A model generated the notes under the pieces. That model ran no database searches, was not told where the DNA came from, and saw nothing but the letters and a program-made list of their open reading frames with translations. Below are positions 24,201 through 31,591 of a stretch of 49,190 bases of DNA, piece by piece. The DNA lies in the NCBI GenBank assembly GCA_903851235.1, contig CAINNR010000026.1:1-49190 (forward strand), written 5' to 3'. Every line of letters begins with the position of its first letter. The first letter of the stretch is position 1. The translations under genes and the position numbers were made by a program. The stretch is from an uncultured Candidatus Berkelbacteria bacterium. GTDB lineage: Bacteria > Patescibacteriota > UBA1384 > XYA2-FULL-43-10 > CAINNR01.

Positions 24201-24775
24201 TTCTGTTCTGGCACAGTGTTTGGGTGGTGTTGAACCTCCAAATATAAATCATCTTTAGAAAAAATTTCCAAATATTCGGTCAGAGCTTTTCGACCCTCGG
24301 CGATATTTTCCAGCGACTTCCGGGGAATTTCACCCTGGACACAGGCTGAACAGGCGATCAGACCGTCGGAGAATTTTTCTAAAGTTTTTTTGTCAATTCG
24401 CGGTTTGTAGTAGTAGCCATCTAAATGAGCAATCGAGGTTAATTTCATCAAATTTCTGTAGCCGACATCATTTTTCGCCAGCAATATCAAGTGATAAGAG
24501 TTGGAATCGACCCGCGGTTGTTTATCTTTCATTGTCCGCTGAGCGACGTAAGCTTCGAGACCCAAAATCGGTTTTATGCCCTGCTTTTTGCACTCTTCGT
24601 AAAACTCAATAATTCCGTGCATTACTCCGTGATCGGTTAGCGCCAGCGCCGGTTGGCCGTCGCTTTTGGCTTTGGCGACCAAATCGGGAATCTTGCCCAT
24701 TCCGTCAAGCATTGAATAGTGCGAATGGACATGAAGGTGAACAAAATTTGCGGCTTGTTTGATTTCTGATGGCAT
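21218..24775 (-). CDS. dnaE: DNA polymerase III alpha subunit
   Basis: The replicative polymerase, 1185 residues, the usual length. Domains in order: PHP (HLHVHSHYSMLDG near residue 12, LTDHGVMHG), palm with catalytic aspartates in PDIDCDIADAGRDEI (near 405) and KMDFLGLANL (near 560), fingers with the FQLESEGM and YRPGPM blocks, helix-hairpin-helix (GYGFNKAHAASYALVAYQTA), and a C-terminal OB fold (VRIAGIITTVQEILTKKNSQ). No epsilon exonuclease domain is fused. Near residue 1098 a Gln/Asn-rich linker (ETQNPKQFQNPSAQTENQ) derives from a low-complexity AT repeat. The gene is divergent from the Trm11-like gene; TTGCAA-16-TATCAT at 24829-24802 is a likely promoter. Confidence 0.98.
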   Translation of the reverse strand: MPSEIKQAANFVHLHVHSHYSMLDGMGKIPDLVAKAKSDGQPALALTDHGVMHGIIEFYEECKKQGIKPILGLEAYVAQRTMKDKQPRVDSNSYHLILLAKNDVGYRNLMKLTSIAHLDGYYYKPRIDKKTLEKFSDGLIACSACVQGEIPRKSLENIAEGRKALTEYLEIFSKDDLYLEVQHHPNTVPEQKQANENIFKLANEFGLKVIATNDPHYVDSGDDIAHDALLCLQTGKLVTDANRMTMAGDDYSLLTEAQMAANFPDHPEVLTNTLEVMEKCNLEIELGKFQFPEFPLPAGETYESYLRKLIEERLPNRIKDITPEIRERIEYEFKVIKDKGYLGYFLIVQDFFSWAKKNGIPTNVRGSAAGCFISYALGVTGKQLNPFDYNLPFERFLNPFRPSAPDIDCDIADAGRDEIIKYVSAKYGKNHVAQIVTFGTMAARMAVRDVGRVLGMSYSEVDIIAKLIPPLKTTLDKALKEVAELKNLYDSDPRVKQCIDIARRLEGVVRHASVHAAGVVIAPEEITNYTPVMMDTKGDRLITQYEMHAVGEDGVGLIKMDFLGLANLSIIQNVIKIVAKTRDTQIDLDEIPLDDKKTFQLLARGETIGVFQLESEGMRKNIKELRPTTILDIMAMVALYRPGPMAFIPEYVTRKHNPDKIVYADPRMKEILKQSLGLIVYQDDVLMIAIELAGYNWEEVDKFRKAIGKKIVKEMAAQKDKFFRQIIERGMNELAANELWNQIETFAGYGFNKAHAASYALVAYQTAYLKANWPPEYMSALMTSNKDDLDKLAMEIDECKRMGISVLPPEVNESFVDFGVVKETGNVRFGLSAIKHVGGAVAEEIVEDRKVNGKFRDVAEFLTRLGPKVINKKSLEALVMAGALDDLAERNELLFNMERMLAFATGMKKNRDSKQDSLFADDVIESAKIEFEEAPPAEKKQRLAWERELLGMYISEHPLSDLQPIIEPYQHKKIVEILPEMENQFVRIAGIITTVQEILTKKNSQKMAFIKVEDQSKNIEVLVFPKIFAATPTIFTPDQVIVVDGYVSNKDGELKILAEEIYPVGDEKIPSFESRAKKKISNWAGNGNNQYSNTETQNPKQFQNPSAQTENQPEILTIIIPRNSKSVILADIKKVISDHPGNTPVIIRLPKNGQGWEEIKIKNRLDSSPVVRRKLKEIVGNENIR

Positions 24776-24882
24776 AATATCCTGGCTAAATTTAATGATT
24801 TATGATATGATAATGAAGAAATTTTGCAATTTACAATTAAATTCCAATGATTTAATTTTCGAACATTGGGAGATTGAAAGTT

Positions 24883-26085
24883 ATGATTTACTATTTCATT
24901 CTTGGTCGGGAAAATAAAATAAGCCAAAAAGAGTTGGAGTGCGTTTTGGCTGGTTTTGATTTTGGTTTAACAGACGATTCTGTTTCCATCTTAACCGATC
25001 AGATTTTAGAGATCAAACTCGACCAAGATTCAAAAAAGGTTGCCGAGCTGATAAAAATTCTTGGTGGAACGGTGAAAATTTATCAGAAAATCGCTTCTGC
25101 TGATGAAAAACTCGCCGATCTACTGGCAAAAGAGAATTTTTCCAAAAAAATGATTTTTGCCGTTTCAAATTACAGCAAGGTGAAAATCGATACTTTTAAA
25201 TTGGCGATCTCGGCGAAAAAATCGGTTGGGAAATCAATTCGAGTTGTTGATGGCAAAGAGGACGATCGGCTCTCCTCGGCTCAATCATTTCAATATAAGA
25301 TGGATATCGAAAATACCGAGTATGGGTTATTTGAAACCGGAATTGGCAAATTAATTGCTGTTCAGGACATTAATGATTGGAGCCGACGGGATTACGGTAA
25401 ACCTCGTTCCGATGCTGTTTCCGGAATGTTACCGCCAAAACTTGCCCGTATGATGGTGAATCTGGCCGTCGGCCAAACCAGAATTATGAATAAACCCGAT
25501 AATTTTGAACTCATCAGTCATGATTCATGTCTTGTCGTCGATCCGTTTTGCGGCTCAGGCAATATTTTAATAGAAGCATTATCGCTTGGTTGTGATCTGA
25601 TCGGCTCCGATTTATCGGAAAGAGCCGTCTTGGATACGAAAGTTAATCTAGGTTGGTTTATTAATGAATCAGGAATTATAAATCAGAAATTATCGACCAA
25701 ACCCGATGATTCAGTTTTTGTTGCGGATGCGACCAAATTTGATTTTTCGAAAATCGATCGGGATTTTATCATTGTCAGCGAACCGTTTCTCGGCCAACCA
25801 CGGAAGGCAAAATTGCGAATTGAGGAGGAAATTCAGGCAAAAAAAAAGATCACAAAATTATATCTAGATTTTCTTAAAAATCTGCTGACTGCTGGCGACC
25901 GGCTACGAGCCGTTGGTCTGGTTTTTCCGCTTTTTGAGCTGGCGAATGGCAAAAAGTTATCGATTTTCAACGAATCTGTTGACTTTATCAAGGAAATCGG
26001 CTACGCTATTCTTTGTCCACCCATGGAGTATGGGCGCGATTATCAAGTCGTAAAACGACAAATTGTCCTGCTGGAGCAGAAATAA
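24883..26085 (+). CDS. Trm11-like THUMP/SAM RNA methyltransferase
   Basis: A 400-residue protein resembling tRNA guanosine-10 N2-methyltransferases (Trm11/TrmG10). An N-terminal ~150-residue THUMP-like half (YFILGRENKISQKELECVLA) is followed by a Rossmann methylase: DPFCGSGNILIEAL (motif I), IGSDLSERAVLDTKVNL (motif II) and SEPFLGQP at the place of the catalytic DPPYG motif. The unusual SEPF instead of DPPY may alter specificity. The ATG at 24883 has GGGAG ten bases upstream and an extended -10 (TGATTTAAT, 24848-24856). The substrate cannot be decided from sequence. Confidence 0.75.
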   Translation: MIYYFILGRENKISQKELECVLAGFDFGLTDDSVSILTDQILEIKLDQDSKKVAELIKILGGTVKIYQKIASADEKLADLLAKENFSKKMIFAVSNYSKVKIDTFKLAISAKKSVGKSIRVVDGKEDDRLSSAQSFQYKMDIENTEYGLFETGIGKLIAVQDINDWSRRDYGKPRSDAVSGMLPPKLARMMVNLAVGQTRIMNKPDNFELISHDSCLVVDPFCGSGNILIEALSLGCDLIGSDLSERAVLDTKVNLGWFINESGIINQKLSTKPDDSVFVADATKFDFSKIDRDFIIVSEPFLGQPRKAKLRIEEEIQAKKKITKLYLDFLKNLLTAGDRLRAVGLVFPLFELANGKKLSIFNESVDFIKEIGYAILCPPMEYGRDYQVVKRQIVLLEQK

Positions 26086-26151
26086 CCAATAAACAATCAG
26101 CAATAGCCAAATTCCAAAAAGTTCGGATATAGGCTGTTGGATATTGATTGC

Positions 26152-26179
26152 TTGTTGTAATTTGGTGATTAACTATAAT
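26152..26179 (+). promoter_or_regulatory. Promoter of rpmA
   Basis: TTGTTG, a 16-base spacer and TATAAT at 26174-26179, 28 bases before the rpmA start; AAAGGAG gives the ribosome-binding site. Confidence 0.65.
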
Positions 26180-26207
26180 ATTTTGGAACTTACTCAAAAG
26201 GAGTTAA

Positions 26208-26480
26208 ATGGCCCATAAGAAAGCCGGAGGCAGTACAAGTTTAGGTCGGGATTCGGTCTCTAAACGACTCGGTGTCAAGCTTTTTGCTGGCGAAAAAATC
26301 GTCGCCGGCAATATTATTATTCGACAGAAAGGCACAAAATATTTGCCCGGTGACAATGTTGGTGTTGGCAACGATTATACGCTTTACGCCAAAAAGAACG
26401 GCGTTGTTAAGTTTTCCGAAGTGCGCAAAACAACTTTTTCCGGTTCTGGCGCAAAAAAAACCAAAGTTGCGGTTGTTTAA
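26208..26480 (+). CDS. rpmA: 50S ribosomal protein L27
   Basis: 90 residues beginning [20 protein letters not shown], the conserved N-terminus that reaches towards the peptidyl-transferase centre. It has no cleavable N-terminal leader of the Firmicutes type. STSLGRD replaces the common STRNGRD. The remainder ([18 protein letters not shown], then [13 protein letters not shown]) is standard. It is normally next to rplU, which is absent here; instead it is followed by the GC-rich structured region and rplS. Confidence 0.97.
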   Translation: MAHKKAGGSTSLGRDSVSKRLGVKLFAGEKIVAGNIIIRQKGTKYLPGDNVGVGNDYTLYAKKNGVVKFSEVRKTTFSGSGAKKTKVAVV

Positions 26481-26488
26481 GTGGAGAC

Positions 26489-26507
26489 CAAGCTTTAGCT
26501 TGTTTTT
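26489..26507 (+). terminator. Weak terminator after rpmA
   Basis: CAAGC-TTTA-GCTTG with a five-T tail. The five-pair stem is short, so read-through into the structured region is likely. Confidence 0.55.
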
Positions 26508-26509
26508 GA

Positions 26510-27130
26510 TAGGCTGAAGCGTGAGCTCCATGGGAACAGGAGGTGGCCCACTGGTAATGGGTATGCTGGTGTCAGCAGCTGTGATCCAAAGCCCGGCACG
26601 TGTCTTGATGTCCACTAGGACGTGGTGAAAACGTCCGGTGGGGGTGTCTGGGTATCACCACCCGGCACCGAAAACCTAAGGGAAGGCGCGTCTTGGATGA
26701 AGCCCCATTGCAGACGACGCGCACGGAGGGGTCTTGCTTCGGCGCCATTCCCGGAGCAGGGAGACATAAAATGCCACCTGAAGAGGAAGGCATGACAGTA
26801 GAAGAAATACGGGCCAAGTTGGCGGCCAAGTCGTCTAGCCACGGACCTCAAGTCAGGTTAGATGGTCAGGCAATCGCGCCTCACCTTCAGCGGCCGCCGT
26901 TCAGCCGGTGCCCTGGTGACATCGCGGCTCTTTGTGCCAGTGCAGACGACTAAGTCGGTGTCGGTGATGTACCGAACGGCGCGACATTGGCCGCGTCGAA
27001 AGCCCTACCAGTTTTGCTGGATCGTTTAGGATCGAGTCCAGCCACTAACTGACCCGGTGACGACGCGAAAGCCTCGTCGCCGGACGCGATCATTCCATAT
27101 CCGGAGCTGTCGATGTCTTGGCAGCTCCAG
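26510..27130 (+). ncRNA. Candidate large structured RNA of unknown class between rpmA and rplS
   Basis: About 620 bases, markedly more GC-rich than the flanking genes and full of complementary blocks. Local stems: CCCA/TGGG (26547-26561), GGACG/CGTCC enclosed by CCAC/GTGG (26612-26641), GCGCGTC/GACGCGC (26686-26692 with 26716-26722), CGAC/GTCG and TCGGT/ACCGA (26947-26975), GCTGGA-TCG/CGA-TCCAGC (27016-27042), a 10-bp stem capped by a GC-GAAA-GC tetraloop (27054-27083) and GGAGCTG/CAGCTCC (27103-27128). Possible long-range pairs: GGCACCG (26664) with CGGTGCC (26906), and GTCGTCT (~26830) with AGACGAC (~26944). It lacks the signatures of RNase P RNA, tmRNA, 6S, SRP RNA and group I/II introns. 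It contains a 60-codon frame with a plausible start, so a small protein gene in a structured leader is the alternative. Confidence 0.55.
26771..26953 (+). CDS. Possible 60-residue orphan protein within the structured region
   Basis: The frame opens with MPPEEEGMTVEEIRAKLAAK, which reads like a real helix, and has AGGGAGA eight bases before the ATG. The second half (HLQRPPFSRCPGDIAALC) is less protein-like. No promoter is seen nearby. GC-rich codons match the other orphan genes of the window. It could instead be a chance frame in a structured RNA. No family is recognised. Confidence 0.35.
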   Translation: MPPEEEGMTVEEIRAKLAAKSSSHGPQVRLDGQAIAPHLQRPPFSRCPGDIAALCASADD

Positions 27131-27199
27131 TTCTCTCTGAATTTAATTATTTGAGTTCAGTGACGAACTGCAATTTGACTTATTAGGTTAATTAGACCA

Positions 27200-27733
27200 A
27201 TGAAAATTCAACTATCAAAATTCATGAAAAAGAATATTCCCGATATTAAAACCGGGGATACTGTTAAAGTACATCAGAAAATCAAAGAGGGTGACAAAGA
27301 GAGGGTTCAGATTTTTGAGGGCTTGATTATAGCGACTCATGGCGGAAAAACTTTGGACGGTTCATTTACCGTTCGTAAGGAATCATTCGGTGTCGGGGTC
27401 GAAAGAATTTTTCCGATTCATTCGCCGCGGGTGGTAAAAATTGAACGAATCAAACAGTCAAAAGTTCGCCGATCAAAGTTGTATTTTATGCGCGAGCTTT
27501 CCGGCAAAAACGCCAGACTGAAAGAGCTAAATCGCGACTATGCTGTTTGGGAAGAGAAGGGTGTCGAAGAGGAACTGGAAAAAATTGCTGAAGAAACAGC
27601 TAAAGCGGCTGAAGCGGCGGCGGCGGAAAAGGAAGCTGAGGAAGCCGAATTAGAGAAAAAGGCGGAAACGGCGCTGAAAGCGCATGGAACTACCGAAGAA
27701 ACGAAGATCGAAGAAATTAAAGAAGAAAAATAA
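27200..27733 (+). CDS. rplS: 50S ribosomal protein L19 with long acidic tail
   Basis: The first ~115 residues are standard L19 ([20 protein letters not shown], then [18 protein letters not shown] and [18 protein letters not shown]). An additional ~60-residue C-terminal tail rich in Glu, Ala and Lys ([20 protein letters not shown] and onwards) extends beyond the family's usual end. It is probably a charged helix or disordered arm on the ribosome surface and is not needed for the L19 fold. A terminator follows directly. Confidence 0.95.
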   Translation: MKIQLSKFMKKNIPDIKTGDTVKVHQKIKEGDKERVQIFEGLIIATHGGKTLDGSFTVRKESFGVGVERIFPIHSPRVVKIERIKQSKVRRSKLYFMRELSGKNARLKELNRDYAVWEEKGVEEELEKIAEETAKAAEAAAAEKEAEEAELEKKAETALKAHGTTEETKIEEIKEEK

Positions 27734-27751
27734 AGCAAAGTTGCAATCGAT

Positions 27752-27783
27752 AAAAAACCCACTGGAAACGGTGGTGTTTTTTT
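27752..27783 (+). terminator. Intrinsic terminator of rplS
   Basis: CCACTG-GAAA-CGGTGG stem with a GNRA loop, flanked by an A-run and T-run that extend the stem with one bulge. Confidence 0.8.
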
Positions 27784-28110
27784 ATGAAAACATTTATTTT
27801 TTGCGATCGGAAAAAATTATCCGAAAGAAAATATTAGAATTGATGTCATTGGCATTGACATCGGAGTTCTTACACATCTAAACAATGCGGTTGAAGGGGA
27901 GTAAAAAATAATTTGAAATAAAAAAACAAGCTTTTCGGGCTTGTCCTTCCGGCCTACTTGCATCCGAGTTTTTTATATTTATGCGCAAAGTACACTACAT
28001 AGCCGAGATGAGAAGACACTGGATCTACCAGCATGATAAATTCAACTATTTGAATTTATTTATGCCGAAGACCAATTTAGTGAAACTAAATTAATGGTAT
28101 ATTAAAGTAT
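27784..28110. other. Intergenic region with three inverted repeats
   Basis: No gene is seen. ACAAGC/GCTTGT lies near 27926-27945. ATAAATTCAA-CTAT-TTGAATTTAT at 28036-28059 is a perfect 10-bp hairpin. AATTTAG-TGAAA-CTAAATT at 28074-28092 lies just before TATATT (28098-28103), the likely -10 of the next small gene, and could be an operator. Confidence 0.55.
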
Positions 28111-28123
28111 TTTGGAGGCGACG

Positions 28124-28297
28124 ATGATGCCGCCCCCGGATGATTGCGTACTTGAGAAGTTTTACTCTTCCGCTTCTCACGGAGATGGGTTTTCAGGAGG
28201 TCTACCCACCGACCTGACCCGGGTCACCGCCGGTATCTGCGGGCTTGCTGTGTCTAACGGGCACAGCGCTCACCGGTTTAACATTCCTCGAGCGTAG
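28124..28297 (+). CDS. Small GC-rich orphan protein
   Basis: 57 residues (MMPPPDDCVLEKFYSSASHG, C-terminal LAVSNGHSAHRFNIPRA) with no recognised family. GGAGG lies five bases before the first ATG. Codons are GC-rich, unlike rplS and gltX on either side. It is convergent with the next minus-strand orphan; a CGGGG-CTA-CCCCG hairpin lies between the two stops. It is possible that it is not translated, but the ribosome-binding site is strong. Confidence 0.5.
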   Translation: MMPPPDDCVLEKFYSSASHGDGFSGGLPTDLTRVTAGICGLAVSNGHSAHRFNIPRA

Positions 28298-28314
28298 CGG
28301 GGCTACCCCGTCTG

Positions 28315-28512
28315 CTAGTACTCGATGAGGGACTGCTGGTCGGCCATACACTGGCCGTGCCAGGCTTCTCCAGCAGCGCGCTGTTCCTCACTCGCATTCG
28401 GTGAAACCATCCACTCGATTGCAAGCCGATCAGCGTCCAACTTCAGTCTACGATAAGGCGTTTTTCGATCTTGCCCGTCCAGTAACAAACAAATTGCGTC
28501 TACCCGATCCAT
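28315..28512 (-). CDS. Small orphan protein, helical
   Basis: 65 residues (MDRVDAICLLLDGQDRKTPY, C-terminal GEAWHGQCMADQQSLIEY), predicted mostly helical, family unknown. The ATG at 28512 is chosen because AGGAGG lies eight bases upstream; a GTG nine bases earlier overlaps that site. It has a consensus promoter and a ~75-base leader containing a 12-bp palindrome (CGCCTTAAGGCG) and a GGGC/GCCC stem, suggesting regulated expression. Confidence 0.65.
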   Translation of the reverse strand: MDRVDAICLLLDGQDRKTPYRRLKLDADRLAIEWMVSPNASEEQRAAGEAWHGQCMADQQSLIEY

Positions 28513-28575
28513 GTTTTTCACCTCCTAGCGTGGGCACATGGTAGCCCGTGTAATTTACGCCTTAAGGCGGAGTAG

Positions 28576-28589
28576 TGTTCAATCGAACA
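28576..28589. promoter_or_regulatory. Dyad operator candidate at the transcription start of the 65-residue gene
   Basis: TGTTC-AATC-GAACA is a perfect inverted repeat four bases downstream of the -10 box, where a repressor would block initiation. Confidence 0.45.
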
Positions 28590-28593
28590 ATTT

Positions 28594-28622
28594 ATTCTAG
28601 CATTTAAATTTGAGTTTGTCAA
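28594..28622 (-). promoter_or_regulatory. Consensus sigma70-type promoter of the 65-residue gene
   Basis: On the minus strand TTGACA (28622-28617), a 17-base spacer and TAGAAT (28599-28594). Confidence 0.8.
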
Positions 28623-28658
28623 GTTTAAAAACTAGCATAAATGTGCTAAATTGGTTTT

Positions 28659-30053
28659 ATGATAAAAACACGATTCGCTCCGAGTCCGACCGGAGAATTA
28701 CATATCGGTGGCGCCCGGACCGCGCTTTTTTCCTATTTATTTGCCAAACACTCCGGCGGCGAATTTTTGTTGCGAATTGAGGACACCGATCGCGAGCGAT
28801 TTGTCGAAGGTGCAACAGAGCGCATCATCGAATCACTAAATTGGATGGGGATTGTCGCTGATAACGCCGACAAGCCGATGATTCAATCTGAACGGCTGAA
28901 AATTTATCAAACAGCGGCAAAAAAATTGGTTGATGAAAAAAAAGCTTATGTTTGCACATGTTCTAAAGAAGAGTTGGAAACTGAACGCCAAAGTCAGATA
29001 AAAGCCGGACAACCGCCAAAGTATTCGGGAAAATGTCGTGATGTCAATCACCAAATTAATGATCAATCATATGTTATTCGGATGAAAATGCCGGAATCGG
29101 GAATTATAAAAATTCATGATTTAATTCGCGGCGAAGTTGAGTTTGACGCCAGTTTACAGGACGATCAAATTATCCTCAAATCGGACGGTTATCCTACCTA
29201 TCATTTGGCATCGGTTATTGATGACCATCAAATGGAAATTTCTCAGGTTATTCGCTCGGAGGAGTGGCTGTCGTCGACGCCGAAACATATTATTCTCTAC
29301 GAAATGCTCGGCTGGAAAGCTCCGGAGTTTGCTCACCTGTCGATGATTTTGGGACCGGATCACGCAAAGTTATCAAAACGTCATGGCGCAACATCGGTTA
29401 TTGACTACAAAAATCAAGGCTATCTGCCGGAAGCGTTGGTAAACTTCATGGCGCTTTTGGGCTGGAATCCGAAGGATGATCGAGAGTTTTTCGCCATCGC
29501 CGAATTGATTCAAGAATTTAAATTGGAAAATGTTAACAAAAGCGCGGCGATTTTTGATATTTTAAAATTGAATCATTTTAATGCGGAATATCTAAAATCT
29601 AAAAAATTAGATTTAAAAGATCTTGAAAATTTTGGCCTGAAAGATTTATCATCCGGGGAATTGGAATTGATCAGTCGCGGTGGATTTAAAACCCTGAAGG
29701 GGGTCGGTGAATATATTCTCTCGCTGCGAAAGAATCCAGAATATGACCCATTGTTGTTAATTTTCAAAAAATCCAACAAAGGAAAAACACTGAAAGCGCT
29801 GGTAATTTCAAAATCCAAATTCCAAACATCAAATAAATGGAGTGAGGAAAACTTAGAGAAAACGCTGGAATCGATTGTAGCGGAAAACAATTTAACAAAC
29901 GGTGATGTGTTTTGGCCGGTGCGAGTGGCACTCTCCGGCGCCGAAAAATCACCATCGCCAGTTGAGCTGTTGCTGGCGTTGGGGAAAGAAAAATCAGGTA
30001 AAAGAATCGAAAAAGCTATTGAAAAATTAAGGAATCTAGAAAGTATTGATTAG
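28659..30053 (+). CDS. gltX: Glutamyl-tRNA synthetase
   Basis: Charges tRNA-Glu (and, in many bacteria lacking GlnRS, tRNA-Gln) with glutamate. 464 residues, class I. The signature FAPSPTGELHIGGARTALF carries the HIGH-type motif, KLSKR is the KMSKS equivalent, and the C-terminal anticodon-binding half is standard. A CTC...C pattern (YVCTCSKEE and GKCRDV) in the insertion domain may be a zinc site. The start has no Shine-Dalgarno site; TGCTAAATT, an extended -10, lies six bases before the ATG, indicating a leaderless mRNA. A terminator follows the stop immediately. Confidence 0.97.
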   Translation: MIKTRFAPSPTGELHIGGARTALFSYLFAKHSGGEFLLRIEDTDRERFVEGATERIIESLNWMGIVADNADKPMIQSERLKIYQTAAKKLVDEKKAYVCTCSKEELETERQSQIKAGQPPKYSGKCRDVNHQINDQSYVIRMKMPESGIIKIHDLIRGEVEFDASLQDDQIILKSDGYPTYHLASVIDDHQMEISQVIRSEEWLSSTPKHIILYEMLGWKAPEFAHLSMILGPDHAKLSKRHGATSVIDYKNQGYLPEALVNFMALLGWNPKDDREFFAIAELIQEFKLENVNKSAAIFDILKLNHFNAEYLKSKKLDLKDLENFGLKDLSSGELELISRGGFKTLKGVGEYILSLRKNPEYDPLLLIFKKSNKGKTLKALVISKSKFQTSNKWSEENLEKTLESIVAENNLTNGDVFWPVRVALSGAEKSPSPVELLLALGKEKSGKRIEKAIEKLRNLESID

Positions 30054-30080
30054 AAAATTACATATCTCTAGTAATTTTTC
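30054..30080 (+). terminator. Intrinsic terminator of gltX
   Basis: AAAATTAC and GTAATTTT arms, nine-base loop, followed by T. Confidence 0.7.
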
Positions 30081-30179
30081 GTATTTTGCCCTTTGGTATT
30101 CTCTTAAGAGGCCAGAGCTACTTGGTCGCTTATATTGCGAATTTTCTTCGAAAATAATTCATCACAATATGCAATAAAC

Positions 30180-30218
30180 AAAAAAATGCCCCCTGCCTGA
30201 GTAGATCAGACAAGGGGC
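30180..30218 (-). terminator. Intrinsic terminator of the radical SAM gene
   Basis: A 13-bp stem (GCCCCCTGCCTGA against its complement with two wobble pairs) and a run of seven T on the minus strand. Confidence 0.85.
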
Positions 30219-30229
30219 GGATGTTCTAA

Positions 30230-31366
30230 CTATTTAGAGTTTTTGCGGAAGTTCCAGCAACCAGCGGTGTCAACATACCCTTCCTTCTCGAGGAAGGCGT
30301 TGTTCAGATTTACAGTGCTCCTACCGAGGCAGGAGTTGCAGATCCCATCGGAGAAATTGGCACATGTGGTGCCGCAGACTCCACCATAGCAACGGGCACG
30401 GATGATCTGCATCAGTGGGTTGTCGAATGCATCCTGCAACATGGTGGTCTGAACATAACCCAGGACCACGTTAATCGAGCCGATGCAGGGGTGAATCGAA
30501 CCGAACTTTTGGATGTAGAGGTGATGCTTGAAGCGGTCGCAAGTAGTGCCGGCGTAGCTGCGTGTGATCGGCCACGAATTGCAATACTCTTCGCGATCGA
30601 TGGTCTGTAACTCGACCATCTTTGTTTTTTGCAGTTCATCCTGGAGGGACATACCGCAGGTGGCACCTCGCCCCCGTTCGAGGACTGTGTCACAGTCAAA
30701 GATGATGTTGCGGTTGCGGCAATAGCGGAGGATGTCGCCAACCTCGTCGTAATTCGAGGGGCCTCCATCCTTCCCGGTCATGACGCTGGTAACCAGCGCC
30801 ATGCGGGATTTGCGACCGAACTCGGCTATGCTCCTGGACTCATCAGTGAAACCGACTGCCATCAGTATCTCGATGGCTCTGTTGCGGGCTTTGCCATAAC
30901 CCCTGATGTTGCGGCTACGGGAGGGATCGCTCACGAAGCGATCCTGCTTCTCGGGGTCGAGGCTGTTGCCCTTGATCATCAACTCGACGGGCAACTCGTA
31001 CAGCTTTGCGGCCAGCTCCAGCGTAATGAATTCGCCGGTGGAGAACAGTGTTACGTAGATGTTGCGTGCTGCGCACTCGTGCAAGAACCAAATCGTGAAC
31101 TCTTGGTTGCACGGCAGGAGCGGTTCGCCGCAACCGGGGATTCCGATACTATCTACACCTAGCTGCTGTGCCTGATTGAGTATAGAGACGTAGTCATTTC
31201 TGGTGAGACAAGCCTCGTCACCGAGTTTGCTGCCGCCGTTGGCGAAACAGTATGAACAGGCGAGATTACAGGGCTGGTCGAACTCCAGCCAGAGTGTTTG
31301 GAGCCGACCATTGTCGCTACGTTCCAGTCCGTGCTGTACAGCCATGCTGCTGACGCTCTGTTTCAT
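30230..31366 (-). CDS. Radical SAM protein with SPASM-like cysteine-rich C-terminus
   Basis: A 378-residue enzyme that uses a 4Fe-4S cluster to cleave S-adenosylmethionine. The cluster motif is CNLACSYC (CxxxCxxC) near residue 33, after the strand LWLEFDQ; GIPGCGEPLL is the SAM-binding GGEP-like motif. At least eight Cys in the last 110 residues (SIHPCIG, CYGGVCGTTC, GICNSCLG, AGCWNF) could hold auxiliary clusters, as in SPASM proteins that modify peptides or mature enzymes. No precursor peptide is visible next to it. The gene is GC-rich, monocistronic, has AGGAG before the ATG and diverges from a TrmB-family regulator, which may control it. Confidence 0.85.
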   Translation of the reverse strand: MKQSVSSMAVQHGLERSDNGRLQTLWLEFDQPCNLACSYCFANGGSKLGDEACLTRNDYVSILNQAQQLGVDSIGIPGCGEPLLPCNQEFTIWFLHECAARNIYVTLFSTGEFITLELAAKLYELPVELMIKGNSLDPEKQDRFVSDPSRSRNIRGYGKARNRAIEILMAVGFTDESRSIAEFGRKSRMALVTSVMTGKDGGPSNYDEVGDILRYCRNRNIIFDCDTVLERGRGATCGMSLQDELQKTKMVELQTIDREEYCNSWPITRSYAGTTCDRFKHHLYIQKFGSIHPCIGSINVVLGYVQTTMLQDAFDNPLMQIIRARCYGGVCGTTCANFSDGICNSCLGRSTVNLNNAFLEKEGYVDTAGCWNFRKNSK

Positions 31367-31448
31367 CTTGATTCTCCTATTGTGCCCTTGTGGGCTGGTT
31401 GTTAATATTCCTCCGATGAGGACTCTTACCTCTCATCGTAACAACACA

Positions 31449-31477
31449 TCATACTACAGAATGTTCAAAATGTCTAT
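31449..31477 (-). promoter_or_regulatory. Promoter of the radical SAM gene
   Basis: TAGACA (31477-31472), a 17-base spacer and TATGAT (31454-31449) on the minus strand. Confidence 0.6.
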
Positions 31478-31527
31478 AATTCGTAACATCTAAAATTAGC
31501 AAAAAAGTCTAAGAATGAAGCTAAATG

Positions 31528-31557
31528 TTGACAATTTGCAAATATGCATGTTATACT
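31528..31557 (+). promoter_or_regulatory. Promoter of the TrmB regulator gene
   Basis: TTGACA at 31528-31533, an 18-base spacer and an extended -10, TGTTATACT, ending at 31557. Confidence 0.8.
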
Positions 31558-31574
31558 GTGAAGAGAAATTCACA
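31557..31574. promoter_or_regulatory. Dyad operator candidate over the transcription start
   Basis: TGTGAA-GAGAAA-TTCACA is a perfect inverted repeat directly after the -10 box. It suits binding of a dimeric winged-helix protein and so TrmB autorepression. Confidence 0.6.
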
Positions 31575-31591
31575 ACAAATTATGGTCCAAA

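Noticed and set aside
26572-26851. Minus-strand reading frames in the GC-rich region
   Set aside because: Arg/Pro/Ser-rich translations without ribosome-binding sites; typical shadow frames of GC-rich DNA.
26510-27130. RNase P RNA, tmRNA or a self-splicing intron
   Set aside because: The RNase P core GAGGAAAGTCC, a tmRNA tRNA-like 3' end with tag and CCA, the group II domain V hairpin and the group I P7 core were looked for and not found.
27784-28110. Insertion sequence or transposon remnant based on the inverted repeats
   Set aside because: No transposase fragment or flanking duplication is present; the repeats fit hairpins or operators better.
30412-31162. Overlapping frames inside the radical SAM gene on both strands
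   Set aside because: They lack start signals and protein-like character, and are explained by the GC-rich codons of the real gene.
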